Below, piece after piece: positions 55,337 through 64,000 of a stretch of 64,000 nt of DNA. The stretch's first letter is position 1, and the number at the start of each line of letters is the position of its first letter. Source of the DNA: Lachnospiraceae bacterium oral taxon 096 (GTDB taxonomy: Bacteria; Bacillota; Clostridia; Lachnospirales; Lachnospiraceae). The notes beneath the pieces are model-generated. The model was given only the letters and a program-made list of their open reading frames with translations. It did not search any database and was not told where the DNA came from. The translations under genes were made by a program, and so were the position numbers. The stretch spans positions 1,699,001 through 1,763,000 of the forward strand of contig CP073340.1 of assembly GCA_018141845.1 (NCBI GenBank), read 5' to 3'.

Positions 55337-56809
55337 ATGAAAATCATTCAAGAGACACAGGGACTAGAGTTTGAATTATTGCAGGGCAGTGTAGAGATTG
55401 ATGTTGTAGAGGTCTGTTACAATTCAAAGAATGTGGTAGAAGATAGTATTTTTGTCTGCTTAAAGGGAGCAAGATTTGACTCTCATACCATTATCAACGA
55501 AGTAGTAAAAAAGGGAGCAAAGGCCATTGTCATTCAGGAAGATTGCTCTTATCCAGAGGATGTCACTGTAATCCGTGTAAAAGATACAAGGAAAGCGCTG
55601 GCACTGCTTTCTGCGGCACGTTTTTCTTATCCAGCGAGGAAAATGGTCACCATTGGTGTGACAGGAACAAAGGGAAAAACAACAACCACCCATATGATGA
55701 AGACTTTACTAGAACAAAGTGGTAAAAAGGTAGGGATGATTGGAACCAATGGTTGTTTTATAGGTTCAGAAAAAATTCCAACGGTGAATACCACACCAGA
55801 GTCCTATGAACTTCACCAAGATTTTCAAAAGATGGTCGATGCAGGGTGCCAATACATGATTATGGAGGTATCCAGTCAGGGATTAAAGATGCATCGAACC
55901 GCAGGGATTGAATTTGATTATGCTGTATTTACGAATATTTCTCCAGATCATATTGGTCCAAATGAGCATGCAGATTTTCAGGAATATTTAATGTGTAAGA
56001 GCTTGCTCTTTTCACAATGTAAAACCGCACTCATCAACCTAGATGATGAACATGCTCCTTATATCATTGAGCATGCACATTGCCATCGACTCTATACATT
56101 TGGAAGTGATGAAAAGTCAGATTTTCATTTTTCGAACATTCAATATGTGGCCAATAAAGATTTTGTAGGTATTACATTTGGTGTGTGCGGAAAAGAAAGT
56201 TTTGAAAACTTTGATGTCCATGCTGCTATTCCAGGTCGATTTAATGCCTACAATGCACTTTCTGCAGTTAGTGTCTGTGCATTGCTTGGTTTAAATAAAG
56301 AGATTTTGACGAGAGGGCTTGAGCATATTCATGTCGATGGGCGAATGGAGATTGCCTATAAATCTGATCATTGCAGTGTTATCGTCGACTATGCCCACAA
56401 TGCTATTAGTATGGAAAGTTTACTGGATACATTGAGAAACTATCACCCAAAACGTTTGGTTGTTGTGTTTGGCTGTGGTGGAAATCGAGCAAAGGAAAGA
56501 AGGTATGCGATGGGAGAAATTGCTGGAAGAAAGGCAGATTTATCCATCGTAACGGCCGACAATTCTCGATATGAAAAGACAGAAGATATTATTGCGGATA
56601 TTGTTGAGACATTAAAGCCAACGGGTGGTAAGTACTTGACCATCCCAGACCGAAGAGAGGCTATTTTCTATGCAGTGAAAAATGCACAGGATGGAGATAT
56701 GATTGCTGTGATCGGAAAAGGTCACGAAGATTACCAAGAGATCAATGGTGTGCGCACACACTTTAGAGACCGCGAAGTAGTAGATGAAGCAGTAAAAGAA
56801 TTATTATAG
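55337..56809 (+). CDS. murE: UDP-N-acetylmuramoyl-tripeptide synthetase (MurE)
   Basis: MurE adds the third amino acid to UDP-MurNAc-L-Ala-D-Glu. 490 residues from ATG 55337 (GGGAG 5 nt upstream); GTG 55325, overlapping the fhs stop, is a weaker choice. Visible motifs: GVTGTKGKTTTTHMM (ATP P-loop, near residue 109), NTTPES, the carbamylated-lysine region YLMCKSLLFSQ, VDYAHNAISM and GKGHEDYQ near the end. At the third-residue selector the sequence reads DNSR, where meso-DAP enzymes usually have DNPR and L-lysine enzymes DDPN. DAP use is still the likelier reading because N and R are kept. Followed by murF after 11 bp. Confidence 0.93.
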   Translation: MKIIQETQGLEFELLQGSVEIDVVEVCYNSKNVVEDSIFVCLKGARFDSHTIINEVVKKGAKAIVIQEDCSYPEDVTVIRVKDTRKALALLSAARFSYPARKMVTIGVTGTKGKTTTTHMMKTLLEQSGKKVGMIGTNGCFIGSEKIPTVNTTPESYELHQDFQKMVDAGCQYMIMEVSSQGLKMHRTAGIEFDYAVFTNISPDHIGPNEHADFQEYLMCKSLLFSQCKTALINLDDEHAPYIIEHAHCHRLYTFGSDEKSDFHFSNIQYVANKDFVGITFGVCGKESFENFDVHAAIPGRFNAYNALSAVSVCALLGLNKEILTRGLEHIHVDGRMEIAYKSDHCSVIVDYAHNAISMESLLDTLRNYHPKRLVVVFGCGGNRAKERRYAMGEIAGRKADLSIVTADNSRYEKTEDIIADIVETLKPTGGKYLTIPDRREAIFYAVKNAQDGDMIAVIGKGHEDYQEINGVRTHFRDREVVDEAVKELL

Positions 56810-56820
56810 GTGGTAAGAAA

Positions 56821-58206
56821 ATGAGAGAATATAGTGTAAGACAAATCATAGAGGCAACAAAAGGAAAGTTGCTTTGTGGGGATGAGAACGCCTTAGTAAA
56901 GGATGTGGTCATTGACTCAAGAAAAGCACATCCAGGAGCACTGTTTGTTCCCATTATTGGAGAAAAAAATGATGCCCATCAATTTTTACCTTCTGTTGCA
57001 GAGGCAGGTTGTAAGGTCAGTTTAGTGAGTAAGAAAGAAGTTTCCATCAGTGAAGGGATGACCTATATTCTTGTCGAGGATACACTTAAGGCTCTCCAAG
57101 ATATTGCCTATGCCTATCGAAGGGAATATATTCATATCCCTCTCATTGGTATCACAGGTAGTGTAGGAAAGACAACAACAAGAGAAATGGTAGCTGCTGC
57201 ACTTAGTGGTGGCTACCGAGTTTTTAAAACTCCTGCCAATTTTAACTCACAAATCGGAGTTCCCCTCACCCTCTTTGCCATTCCAGAGGATGCACAAATT
57301 GGCGTTATTGAGATGGGAATTAGTGAACCTGGGGAAATGACAAAGATTTCTCGACTTGTTGCTCCAGATAGTGCCGTGATGACAAATATTGGTGTAGCTC
57401 ATATTGAGCAACTAGGTTCAAGAGGAAATATTTGTGCAGAAAAATATCATATCTGTGACTATATGAACGCAGAGGGAACATTGTTTTTAAATGCAGATGA
57501 CGATATGCTCAGTAAAATCAAATCGGAAAGAAAGATCGTCTACTTTGGAAAAAATCAGGTGAGCAATATTTCTATGGAAAATGGTCTGGCCAAATTTGTT
57601 GCAAAGATTGATCAAAAGGAAGTCAATGTAGAACTATCAGTATATGGAAAACATCAAATTGGAAATGCTCTCGCCGCTCTTTCGGTAGCCAATTGCTATG
57701 GTGTTGACCTTGTTGCAGCAGCCGAGAAATTAAAGGAATTTCATGGATTTTCCCATAGACAACAAATTTTTCGCAAGGATGCATTGACCATTATTGATGA
57801 TACCTACAATGCAAGTCCGGTCTCCATGAATGGTGCGGTTGACATTTTGGAAGACATCGTGCCAGCCGTAGGGGGAAGAAAGATTGCTGTGCTTGCTGAT
57901 ATGAAAGAACTTGGAGAAGACGCCGAAAAGATGCACTACGAATGTGGTGAGTATCTTGGAAAAAAGAATATTCATATTCTTGTTCATCTAGGAGAGCTAT
58001 CGAAAGAAATTGAAAGAGGATTTTTACACATCCAGCCAAAGGGCGAGGTTTACGGCTTTCTTGATCGAGAAAAAATGGATCAATTTCTACGAAACTTTAT
58101 TCGTTCAAAGGATGTCTTGCTATTTAAGGGTTCAAATAGTATGCATTTATCAAAGAGTATAGAGGAATTATTACAAAATGAACTTATATGCAGATGTGAT
58201 CATTGA
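56821..58206 (+). CDS. murF: UDP-N-acetylmuramoyl-tripeptide--D-alanyl-D-alanine ligase
   Basis: MurF completes the soluble peptidoglycan precursor by adding D-Ala-D-Ala. 461 residues with the three Mur-ligase domains. ITGSVGKTTTREMV (P-loop, near 115), KTPANFNSQIGVPLTL, EMGISEPGEM (catalytic glutamate region) and DDTYNASPVSM are clear. AGGTGG lies before the ATG. It follows murE at 11 bp, and its end overlaps priA by 29 nt, so the three are co-transcribed. Confidence 0.96.
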   Translation: MREYSVRQIIEATKGKLLCGDENALVKDVVIDSRKAHPGALFVPIIGEKNDAHQFLPSVAEAGCKVSLVSKKEVSISEGMTYILVEDTLKALQDIAYAYRREYIHIPLIGITGSVGKTTTREMVAAALSGGYRVFKTPANFNSQIGVPLTLFAIPEDAQIGVIEMGISEPGEMTKISRLVAPDSAVMTNIGVAHIEQLGSRGNICAEKYHICDYMNAEGTLFLNADDDMLSKIKSERKIVYFGKNQVSNISMENGLAKFVAKIDQKEVNVELSVYGKHQIGNALAALSVANCYGVDLVAAAEKLKEFHGFSHRQQIFRKDALTIIDDTYNASPVSMNGAVDILEDIVPAVGGRKIAVLADMKELGEDAEKMHYECGEYLGKKNIHILVHLGELSKEIERGFLHIQPKGEVYGFLDREKMDQFLRNFIRSKDVLLFKGSNSMHLSKSIEELLQNELICRCDH

Positions 58207-60385
58207 TATTACCAATGAGAGCCTAGACCGACCATTTACCTATCGGGTGCCAGACACTTTATCTGTGTGCCCTGGGCAAATGGTCAAAGTTCCTTTTGGA
58301 AGGACTATTCGGAAAGGATATGTCATTGCACTAAAGGAAAAGACCACATTAGAAGAGGAAAAAATTAAAGAGATTTCTCAAGTTGTCACAGGAGCAATGA
58401 ATATTGAAGCAGAGCTTCTTTCCCTTGCTATCTGGATGCACGAATATTATGGCTGTACATTAAATCGTGCACTTTCAGTTGTGATGCCCGTAAAAAGCCG
58501 TGTTCAACATAAAGTAGAGCGACAGATTACATTAAAGATAACAAATCAAGCACTCCTTGACTGCATTAAAGAATGTGAAAGAAAGAAAAGACATGCATGG
58601 CTTCGTGTGTTGGCCGCCTTTGCAAGTACCGATCTGCTCGATTATAAAGAGGCGATAACGAAACTGGGGGTTACTAAGGCGGTACTTGATAAAATGGAAA
58701 AAGAAGGGGTCATTTCCATTCATGAAAAACGCATTTATCGCAATCAATTTGAGAAGCCCAGTTTACACCAGACAACGAAAATTCTAAATCCAGAGCAAGT
58801 TCATGCTGTAGAAACTTTTTCAAATCATTTTCAAAAGGACATCCAAAAGGATTATCTTTTATATGGAATTACAGGAAGTGGAAAGACAGAAGTCTATATT
58901 GAAATGATCAAAGAGGTATTGAGGGCGAAAAGACAAGTTATCGTCCTCATTCCTGAAATTTCTCTTACCTATCAAACAGTCAAGAGATTGATGACTGTAT
59001 TTGGGGAGCGAGTAGCCGTCATTCATTCAAAACTCTCTGCTGGAGAGCGATATGACCAATTTGATCGAGCGATTGCCCATGATGCCGATATTATGATTGG
59101 ACCAAGATCAGCCATCTTTACACCCTTTGATCGCATTGGTCTTTTTATTATTGATGAGGAACATGATGGGGCATACAAAAATGATACCATTCCTCGCTAT
59201 CACAGTGTCGATGTCGTCAGAGAGAGGGCAAGAATCTGTGGAGCTTCCGTTGTTTTATCCAGTGCAACCCCATCAATGATTAGTTACACTCGTGCACTTC
59301 GTGGGGAATATACATTGCTTACTTTGACAAAGAGAGCTGTCAAAGATGCCAAAATTCCTAAAGTTCACATTGTGGATTTGAGGGAGGAATTAAAGATGGG
59401 CAATCGCAGTATATTTAGCAAAAAACTGCAAGAACTCATAGAAGACCGACTAAAAAAACATGAGCAAATTATGCTCTTTATGAACCGAAGAGGGTTTTCT
59501 AATTTTGTTTCCTGCAGAACTTGCGGGGAAGTGATGAAATGCCCGCATTGTGATGTTTCATTGACTCTTCATCGAGATGAAAAATTGCGTTGCCACTATT
59601 GTGGTTATACCATAACAAAGCCAAAGCAGTGCCCGCATTGTTCATCGCCTTATATCGCAGGTTTTGGCGTGGGAACACAGAGAATAGAAAGTATCACAAA
59701 GCAAATGTTTCCCCAAGCAAGAGTTCTTCGCATGGACTTGGATACTTCGGCCAATAAAAATGCAGGGCGAGAAATTCTTCAGCAATTTGCCCATCATCAG
59801 GCTGATATTTTAATTGGCACACAGATGATTGTCAAAGGGCATGATTTTTTTGATGTCACCTTAGTGGGCATTATCGCTGCGGACACCTCTTTGTATGTCA
59901 GCGATTATACGGCAACGGAAAAGACCTTTCAATTGTTGACGCAGGCAGCAGGTCGAGCTGGACGAGGACAGAAGGAAGGGGAGGTTGTCATTCAAAGTTA
60001 TAATCCAGAACACTATGCCATTGTAGCAGCAGCAGAGCAAAATTATGTTCAATTTTATCAAAAAGAATTGATTTTTCGAAAAGTAGCACAGTATCCACCC
60101 ATATTTCATATTTTGACTGTGCAAATTTCCTCTAGGTCAGAGGAAAAGCTGACTGCTGCTGCACAAATTTATATGGAGATCGCAGAACAAATGGCAGATA
60201 AACAGTGTCGAATCATTGGTCCAGTCAATGCAGCCATTTATAAAATTCAAGATTTCTACAGAAAAATGGCATACATTAAACATATAGAATATGGTATACT
60301 ACTAGGAATGAAAGAAAAGATTGAACAGCAAATTGCGAATCATCCTTCTTTTTTGGGCATTAGTTTGATGTATGACTTTACATAA
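58178..60385 (+). CDS. priA: Primosomal protein N' (PriA replication-restart helicase)
   Basis: PriA recognises stalled or abandoned forks and reloads the replisome. 735 residues. A 3'-DNA-binding N-terminal domain (ADVIIDITNESLDRPFTYRVP) and a winged helix come first. The superfamily 2 helicase core has GITGSGKTEVY (Walker A) and IIDEEHDGAYK (DEEH box). The zinc module carries eight cysteines in CxxC pairs (CRTCG, CPHCD, CHYCG, CPHCS) near residues 447-490. ARVLRMDLDT and QAAGRAGRG are motifs V-VI. The ATG lies within the last codons of murF, with only a distant GAGG, which suggests coupling to murF translation. Confidence 0.96.
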   Translation: MNLYADVIIDITNESLDRPFTYRVPDTLSVCPGQMVKVPFGRTIRKGYVIALKEKTTLEEEKIKEISQVVTGAMNIEAELLSLAIWMHEYYGCTLNRALSVVMPVKSRVQHKVERQITLKITNQALLDCIKECERKKRHAWLRVLAAFASTDLLDYKEAITKLGVTKAVLDKMEKEGVISIHEKRIYRNQFEKPSLHQTTKILNPEQVHAVETFSNHFQKDIQKDYLLYGITGSGKTEVYIEMIKEVLRAKRQVIVLIPEISLTYQTVKRLMTVFGERVAVIHSKLSAGERYDQFDRAIAHDADIMIGPRSAIFTPFDRIGLFIIDEEHDGAYKNDTIPRYHSVDVVRERARICGASVVLSSATPSMISYTRALRGEYTLLTLTKRAVKDAKIPKVHIVDLREELKMGNRSIFSKKLQELIEDRLKKHEQIMLFMNRRGFSNFVSCRTCGEVMKCPHCDVSLTLHRDEKLRCHYCGYTITKPKQCPHCSSPYIAGFGVGTQRIESITKQMFPQARVLRMDLDTSANKNAGREILQQFAHHQADILIGTQMIVKGHDFFDVTLVGIIAADTSLYVSDYTATEKTFQLLTQAAGRAGRGQKEGEVVIQSYNPEHYAIVAAAEQNYVQFYQKELIFRKVAQYPPIFHILTVQISSRSEEKLTAAAQIYMEIAEQMADKQCRIIGPVNAAIYKIQDFYRKMAYIKHIEYGILLGMKEKIEQQIANHPSFLGISLMYDFT

Positions 60386-60415
60386 TTTTATATTCTTTAG
60401 AATAGAGGAGAAGAA

Positions 60416-60910
60416 ATGGCGTTAAGACAGATTAGAGTTATTGGAGATCCAATTTTAAATAAAAAAGCAAAGGAGGTCAAAGAAGTAACACCAAAGATAA
60501 AAGAACTCATTGTCGATATGATTGACACTATGCGACAGGAGCAGGGCGTTGGTCTTGCTGCACCACAAGTTGGCATTTTAAAGCGAGTGGTTGTCATTGA
60601 AATAGAAGAAAATTCACCGATTGTCTTGATCAATCCTGTGATTGTCGAACAAGATGGAGAACAAATCGGATATGAGGGTTGTTTGAGTGTGCCGGGCAAG
60701 ACAGGAATTGTGGCAAGACCAGAACATGTAAAGGTAAAAGCGATGGATGAAAATATGCAGGAGTTTGAACTGGAAGGAACGGACCTTCTTGCCAGAGCCA
60801 TTTGCCATGAATGTGCCCATTTAGACGGTGAACTTTATGTGGAATTAGTGGCCGAAGGAGAGCTCTTTGACAATGAAGAATTGCAAAAGCTAGAAGAAGA
60901 GGAAATGTAG
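60416..60910 (+). CDS. def: Peptide deformylase
   Basis: Def removes the N-formyl group from new proteins. 164 residues with the three canonical motifs: GVGLAAPQVGI (near 44), EGCLSVPG (near 88; metal-binding cysteine) and HECAHLDGELYVE (HExxH metal site, near 131). AGAGGAG lies 6 nt before the ATG. It is one base apart from fmt, the enzyme that adds the formyl group, an arrangement seen in many bacteria. Together with fhs upstream, the operon covers supply, use and removal of formyl groups. Confidence 0.97.
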   Translation: MALRQIRVIGDPILNKKAKEVKEVTPKIKELIVDMIDTMRQEQGVGLAAPQVGILKRVVVIEIEENSPIVLINPVIVEQDGEQIGYEGCLSVPGKTGIVARPEHVKVKAMDENMQEFELEGTDLLARAICHECAHLDGELYVELVAEGELFDNEELQKLEEEEM

Positions 60911-60911
60911 T

Positions 60912-61859
60912 ATGCGCGTTGTTTTTATGGGAACCCCTGATTTTTCAGTAAAACCATTAGAAGGGTTAATTGAACGAGGGGATGATGTGGTCTGTGTCGT
61001 GACAAGAGAGGACAAGCCAAGAGGAAGGGGACATCAGATGCAACCATCAGATGTCAAGGCAAAGGCCCTTGAGCATGGGCTTTGTGTCATCACACCAAAG
61101 TCAATGAAAGATCGGGCAGTGATTGAACAATTAAAAGAATATCAAGCCGATGTCTTTGTTGTTGTTGCTTACGGAAAGATTTTACCAAAGGAAGTTCTTG
61201 AAATTCCAAAGTATGGATGTATAAATATTCACGCAAGTTTATTGCCAGCATATCGAGGAGCAGCCCCGATTCAATGGGCCATCCTTGATGGTTGTAAGAC
61301 AACTGGAATTACCACCATGCAAATGGATGAGGGATTGGATACTGGAGATATTTTAAAGCAATATGAAATTCCTATTGCTTTAGATGAAACAGGGGGCAGT
61401 CTCTTTGAAAAATTGGCTGTTCTTGGAAAAGAAGCAATTATTGATACCCTCAATGACTTAGAAAGAGGACTTCTTCATCCTAAAAAACAGGAAAAAAGTC
61501 CTACAGGTTATGCGGTTATGCTCAACAAAACAATGGGAAATATTGATTTTACAAAATCACCACAAGAGATCGAATATCTTGTTCGTGGGCTAAATCCTTG
61601 GCCAAGTGCGTATTCTTATCTTGGAAATAAGACATTAAAAATTTGGAAAGCTAAGCCTTACAGCACAGAAGATATTTCGTACACCCCTTCCGATTTTGGA
61701 AAGATATTACTTAGAAACCAGCAAATGTTTGTCATTTGTGGCGGTGGACTTTTAGAAATTTTGGAACTTCAGTTGGAAGGAAAAAAGAGAATGGATACAG
61801 CAGCCTTTTTAAGAGGAGTTACTTTCAATGAAGGCTATCTAAGGAGTGAGAAATGTTGA
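60912..61859 (+). CDS. fmt: Methionyl-tRNA formyltransferase
   Basis: Fmt formylates initiator Met-tRNA with 10-formyl-THF. 315 residues. The N-terminal Rossmann domain begins MRVVFMGTPDFSV. The catalytic region has YGKILP and INIHASLLPAYRGAAPIQW (Asn, His, with the downstream TGITTMQMDEGLDTGDIL aspartate). The C-terminal tRNA-binding domain is shorter but present. The start lies 1 bp after the def stop, and the end overlaps the next gene by 7 nt. Confidence 0.97.
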   Translation: MRVVFMGTPDFSVKPLEGLIERGDDVVCVVTREDKPRGRGHQMQPSDVKAKALEHGLCVITPKSMKDRAVIEQLKEYQADVFVVVAYGKILPKEVLEIPKYGCINIHASLLPAYRGAAPIQWAILDGCKTTGITTMQMDEGLDTGDILKQYEIPIALDETGGSLFEKLAVLGKEAIIDTLNDLERGLLHPKKQEKSPTGYAVMLNKTMGNIDFTKSPQEIEYLVRGLNPWPSAYSYLGNKTLKIWKAKPYSTEDISYTPSDFGKILLRNQQMFVICGGGLLEILELQLEGKKRMDTAAFLRGVTFNEGYLRSEKC

Positions 61860-62578
61860 CGATGTTCAATTTATTTTGGGATCCAACCTATATTTTGATT
61901 ATTATAGGAATGCTCCTTGCAATGGGAGCATCACAATATCTCAATTCAACTTATCGAAAATATGCAAGAATTGCTAGTAGTACTGAGCTAACAGGAGAGG
62001 AAGTGGCCAAAAGAATTCTTGCAGCCAATGGAATTTATGATGTTTTGGTTGTCGGTGTGGCCGGGCAATTGACCGACCACTATGATCCAAAAAATCGAAC
62101 GGTAAACCTAAGTGAAACTGTATTTCACCAAAGATCAATTGCGGCCATTGCTGTAGCTGCTCATGAGTGTGGCCATGCCATTCAAGATAATCTTGGCTAT
62201 GTGCCCTTAAATGTGCGTTCCTCTCTCGTACCTGTGGCAAATATTGGAGCAAATATTGCTTGGCCGATGTTTGTCATTGGATTTTTCATCAATCCAATGT
62301 CTACTTTTGGAAAAATTGGGCAATTGTTGATTTCCTTGGCAATTATTTTCTATTTGGCTGCACTGTTATTTCAATTTGTCACCCTGCCGGTTGAATTGAA
62401 TGCCTCGTCTAGAGCATTACAACAATTAAAACAGTTGCAAATGTTAAGTGAGGATGAAATTCATGGAGCAAAAAGCGTATTATTTGCGGCTGCTCTTACC
62501 TATGTCGCTAGTGCGGCAGCAGCGGCACTCAATTTTTTGCGCATTATCCTTTTGTCGCAGCGAAGAAGAAACAATTGA
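61853..62578 (+). CDS. Membrane zinc metallopeptidase, YugP family
   Basis: 241-residue integral membrane protein of the zinc peptidase 2 (YugP-like) family. A leading transmembrane span (about 9-27) is followed by the catalytic HECGHAIQ motif near residue 101, preceded by VNLSETVFHQRSIAAIAVAAHE. Two to three further spans lie at about 125-185 and near 215. Its substrate is unknown. The ATG overlaps the fmt end by 7 nt with AAGGAG upstream, so it belongs to the same transcript. Placement between fmt and rsmB is usual in clostridia. A terminator hairpin follows. Confidence 0.88.
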   Translation: MLTMFNLFWDPTYILIIIGMLLAMGASQYLNSTYRKYARIASSTELTGEEVAKRILAANGIYDVLVVGVAGQLTDHYDPKNRTVNLSETVFHQRSIAAIAVAAHECGHAIQDNLGYVPLNVRSSLVPVANIGANIAWPMFVIGFFINPMSTFGKIGQLLISLAIIFYLAALLFQFVTLPVELNASSRALQQLKQLQMLSEDEIHGAKSVLFAAALTYVASAAAAALNFLRIILLSQRRRNN

Positions 62579-62579
62579 T

Positions 62580-62609
62580 TGGGGGTGTGATTTCACACCT
62601 CCATTTTTA
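62580..62609 (+). terminator. Hairpin terminator between the metallopeptidase gene and rsmB
   Basis: GGGGGTGTGA pairs with TCACACCTCC around a TT loop, followed by ATTTTTAA. The T tract is short, so read-through into rsmB, 26 bp further on, is possible. Confidence 0.65.
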
Positions 62610-62634
62610 ACACACAAGAAATGAGAAAAAATTT

Positions 62635-63963
62635 ATGCAAAGTGAAAATATTCGTGCCATTGCACTAGAGATTTTATTGTCCATTGATCGGGGAGAACAT
62701 TCCCATCAGGTTTTAGATCAAGCTCTGACAAAGTATGCCTATCTATCGAAAGTCGATCGAGCATTTTTATCAAGGCTTGTCCATGGAACTTTGGACTATC
62801 AAATTCAACTTGATTATATTATTACACACTACAGCAGTGTGCAAAAAAATAAAATGAAACCTGTCATTTTAAATATTTTGCGCATGGCCATTTATCAAAT
62901 TTTTTATATGGATCGCATTCCTGACCGAGCAGCCTGTGATGAGGCCGTAAAGTTGACCATGAAACGAGGACTTAGAGGATTAAAAGGTTTTGTCAATGGA
63001 ATATTGCGAAATATTATTCGAGAAAAGGAAACCATTGTATTTCCTGATTTATCAACGAAATATTCAATGCCAGACTGGATTATTGAACTTTGGAAGAGCC
63101 AATATGACGCTGATACCATAGAAACCATGTTACAAAGTTATCTTGTGCCCAGAGAAGTCAGCATTCGTGTCAATACATCAAACATCAGTGTAGAAGAAGT
63201 GATAAAAAAACTTCAAAAAGAAAATATTAAGGTAAGGATCTCTCCACTCAACCAAACAGTGCTTGAAATTAGTGGATTTGATCGACTTTCTGAAATCGAA
63301 TGTATTGCTCATGGAGAGTGCAGTGTGCAAGATGCAAGTTCTTCACTGGTTGTTTCTCTTTCTGGAATCAAAGAAAATGATATAGTCATCGATGTCTGTG
63401 CGGCCCCTGGTGGAAAAACGATCCATGCGGCTGATCAATTACATGGCTTGGGAGAGGTGATTGCCTGCGATCTTTCAGAAAAAAAGGTGAATATATTGTC
63501 GGATAATGTTGCTCGCAGTGGTTTTCAAAATATTCAGGTCGTGCAAAAGGATGCCCTAGAGTTTTATGCCCCATGGAAAGAAAAGGCCGATGTTGTTCTT
63601 GCCGATTTACCTTGCTCAGGACTGGGAATTATTGGAAAAAAGGCCGATATTAAGATGAATACCTCCCTAGAAAGTTGTAAAAACCTTGCTCAGATACAAA
63701 AGAAAATCTTAGATAATGTCTGCCAATATGTAAAACCAGGCGGGCGATTGGTATTTTCTACTTGCACCATTGATGTCTATGAAAATGAAGACAATGTTGC
63801 TTGGTTTTTAGAAAAGCACAAAGAATTTTCACCTGTGGATTTATCAAATGCCCCAGTAAAAATTGATACGCAACAAAAAGGCTATCTGCAACTTTTGCCA
63901 GGAATTCATCCATGTGATGGTTTCTTTATTAGTGTCTTTGAAAAATCCTTATCGAAAGGATAG
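62635..63963 (+). CDS. rsmB: 16S rRNA (cytosine-5-)-methyltransferase RsmB
   Basis: RsmB (Sun/Fmu) methylates C967 of 16S rRNA using SAM. 442 residues. An N-terminal NusB-like RNA-binding domain (about 1-140, ALEILLSIDRGEHSHQVLD) precedes the Rossmann methyltransferase domain. SAM motif I is VIDVCAAPGGKTIHAA; the two catalytic cysteines are in DLPCSGLG and FSTCTI. It has no strong ribosome site (GAGAAAAAA before ATG 62635). The 22-bp gap to the next gene suggests co-transcription. Confidence 0.95.
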   Translation: MQSENIRAIALEILLSIDRGEHSHQVLDQALTKYAYLSKVDRAFLSRLVHGTLDYQIQLDYIITHYSSVQKNKMKPVILNILRMAIYQIFYMDRIPDRAACDEAVKLTMKRGLRGLKGFVNGILRNIIREKETIVFPDLSTKYSMPDWIIELWKSQYDADTIETMLQSYLVPREVSIRVNTSNISVEEVIKKLQKENIKVRISPLNQTVLEISGFDRLSEIECIAHGECSVQDASSSLVVSLSGIKENDIVIDVCAAPGGKTIHAADQLHGLGEVIACDLSEKKVNILSDNVARSGFQNIQVVQKDALEFYAPWKEKADVVLADLPCSGLGIIGKKADIKMNTSLESCKNLAQIQKKILDNVCQYVKPGGRLVFSTCTIDVYENEDNVAWFLEKHKEFSPVDLSNAPVKIDTQQKGYLQLLPGIHPCDGFFISVFEKSLSKG

Positions 63964-63985
63964 AGATAAAATTTGAGGAGGAAAA

Positions 63986-64000
63986 ATGATCGATATTAAG
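63986..64000 (+). CDS. Start of the next gene, probably 23S rRNA methyltransferase RlmN
   Basis: Only five codons (M-I-D-I-K) are in the window, after a strong GAGGAGG ribosome site. In Firmicutes rsmB is commonly followed by rlmN, whose products often begin MIDIK. The call rests on this context. Confidence 0.45.

Overview
The window reads as chromosome from a low-GC (roughly 40 percent) anaerobic Firmicute, most likely a clostridium of the Lachnospiraceae. The reasons are indirect: clostridial-type genes such as fhs, an EF-G paralogue, PsiE-like and cytidylate-kinase-like genes, a sodium-pump decarboxylase cluster, a Gram-positive murein operon, AGA-dominated arginine usage, strong AGGAGG ribosome sites and T-rich intrinsic terminators. 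No rRNA, tRNA or CRISPR array is present, so genus cannot be fixed.

Layout. 1-7.4 kb: the end of a phosphotransferase gene, typA, a leftward tyrA-aroA pair, and an EF-G-like gene broken by a perfect 12-bp tandem duplication that creates an in-frame amber codon. 7.4-11.2 kb: two paralogous secreted CAP-domain proteins with cell-wall-binding repeats, each behind a long untranslated leader; the first leader places a stem-loop between its Shine-Dalgarno sequence and start codon. 11.2-13.7 kb: leuS, with a terminator hairpin between a good promoter and the gene. 13.8-33.2 kb: an 18-kb gene for a wall-anchored adhesin of about 6014 residues (signal peptide, leucine-rich blocks, SpaA-like domains, 24 CnaB-type repeats, pilin-like domain, IPKTS sorting signal), followed by a small membrane-anchored protein with a degenerate version of the same fold. 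33.1-35.3 kb: an acetyltransferase, ilvN and ilvC. 35.5-40.7 kb: five genes for a biotin-dependent, sodium-pumping carboxyltransferase/decarboxylase complex that carries both an acyl-CoA-type and a 2-oxoacid-type carboxyltransferase. 40.8-45.5 kb: a small unknown gene, htpG under a CIRCE operator, a DegV protein, a small membrane protein and a patatin-like lipase. 45.5-47.7 kb: an IS607-type element with a 5'-truncated serine recombinase, a small middle gene, an atypical tnpB and a structured 3' tail. 47.8-64 kb: psiE-like, a cytidylate-kinase-like protein, an SH3/NlpC-P60 wall hydrolase, then a dense housekeeping run: ftsK-fhs-murE-murF-priA-def-fmt-metallopeptidase-rsmB and the first codons of the next gene, probably rlmN.

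The most distinctive material is in the surface region. The CnaB array of the giant adhesin is built as a higher-order repeat: seven different domains recur with a period of 2463-2466 nt. One domain type in every unit has lost both the isopeptide lysine and the catalytic glutamate, while the neighbouring domains keep both. This suggests a stalk in which covalently locked domains alternate, in fixed order, with unlocked ones. Promoter and leader calls are by eye against consensus, and all structure and function statements beyond motif matches are inference.
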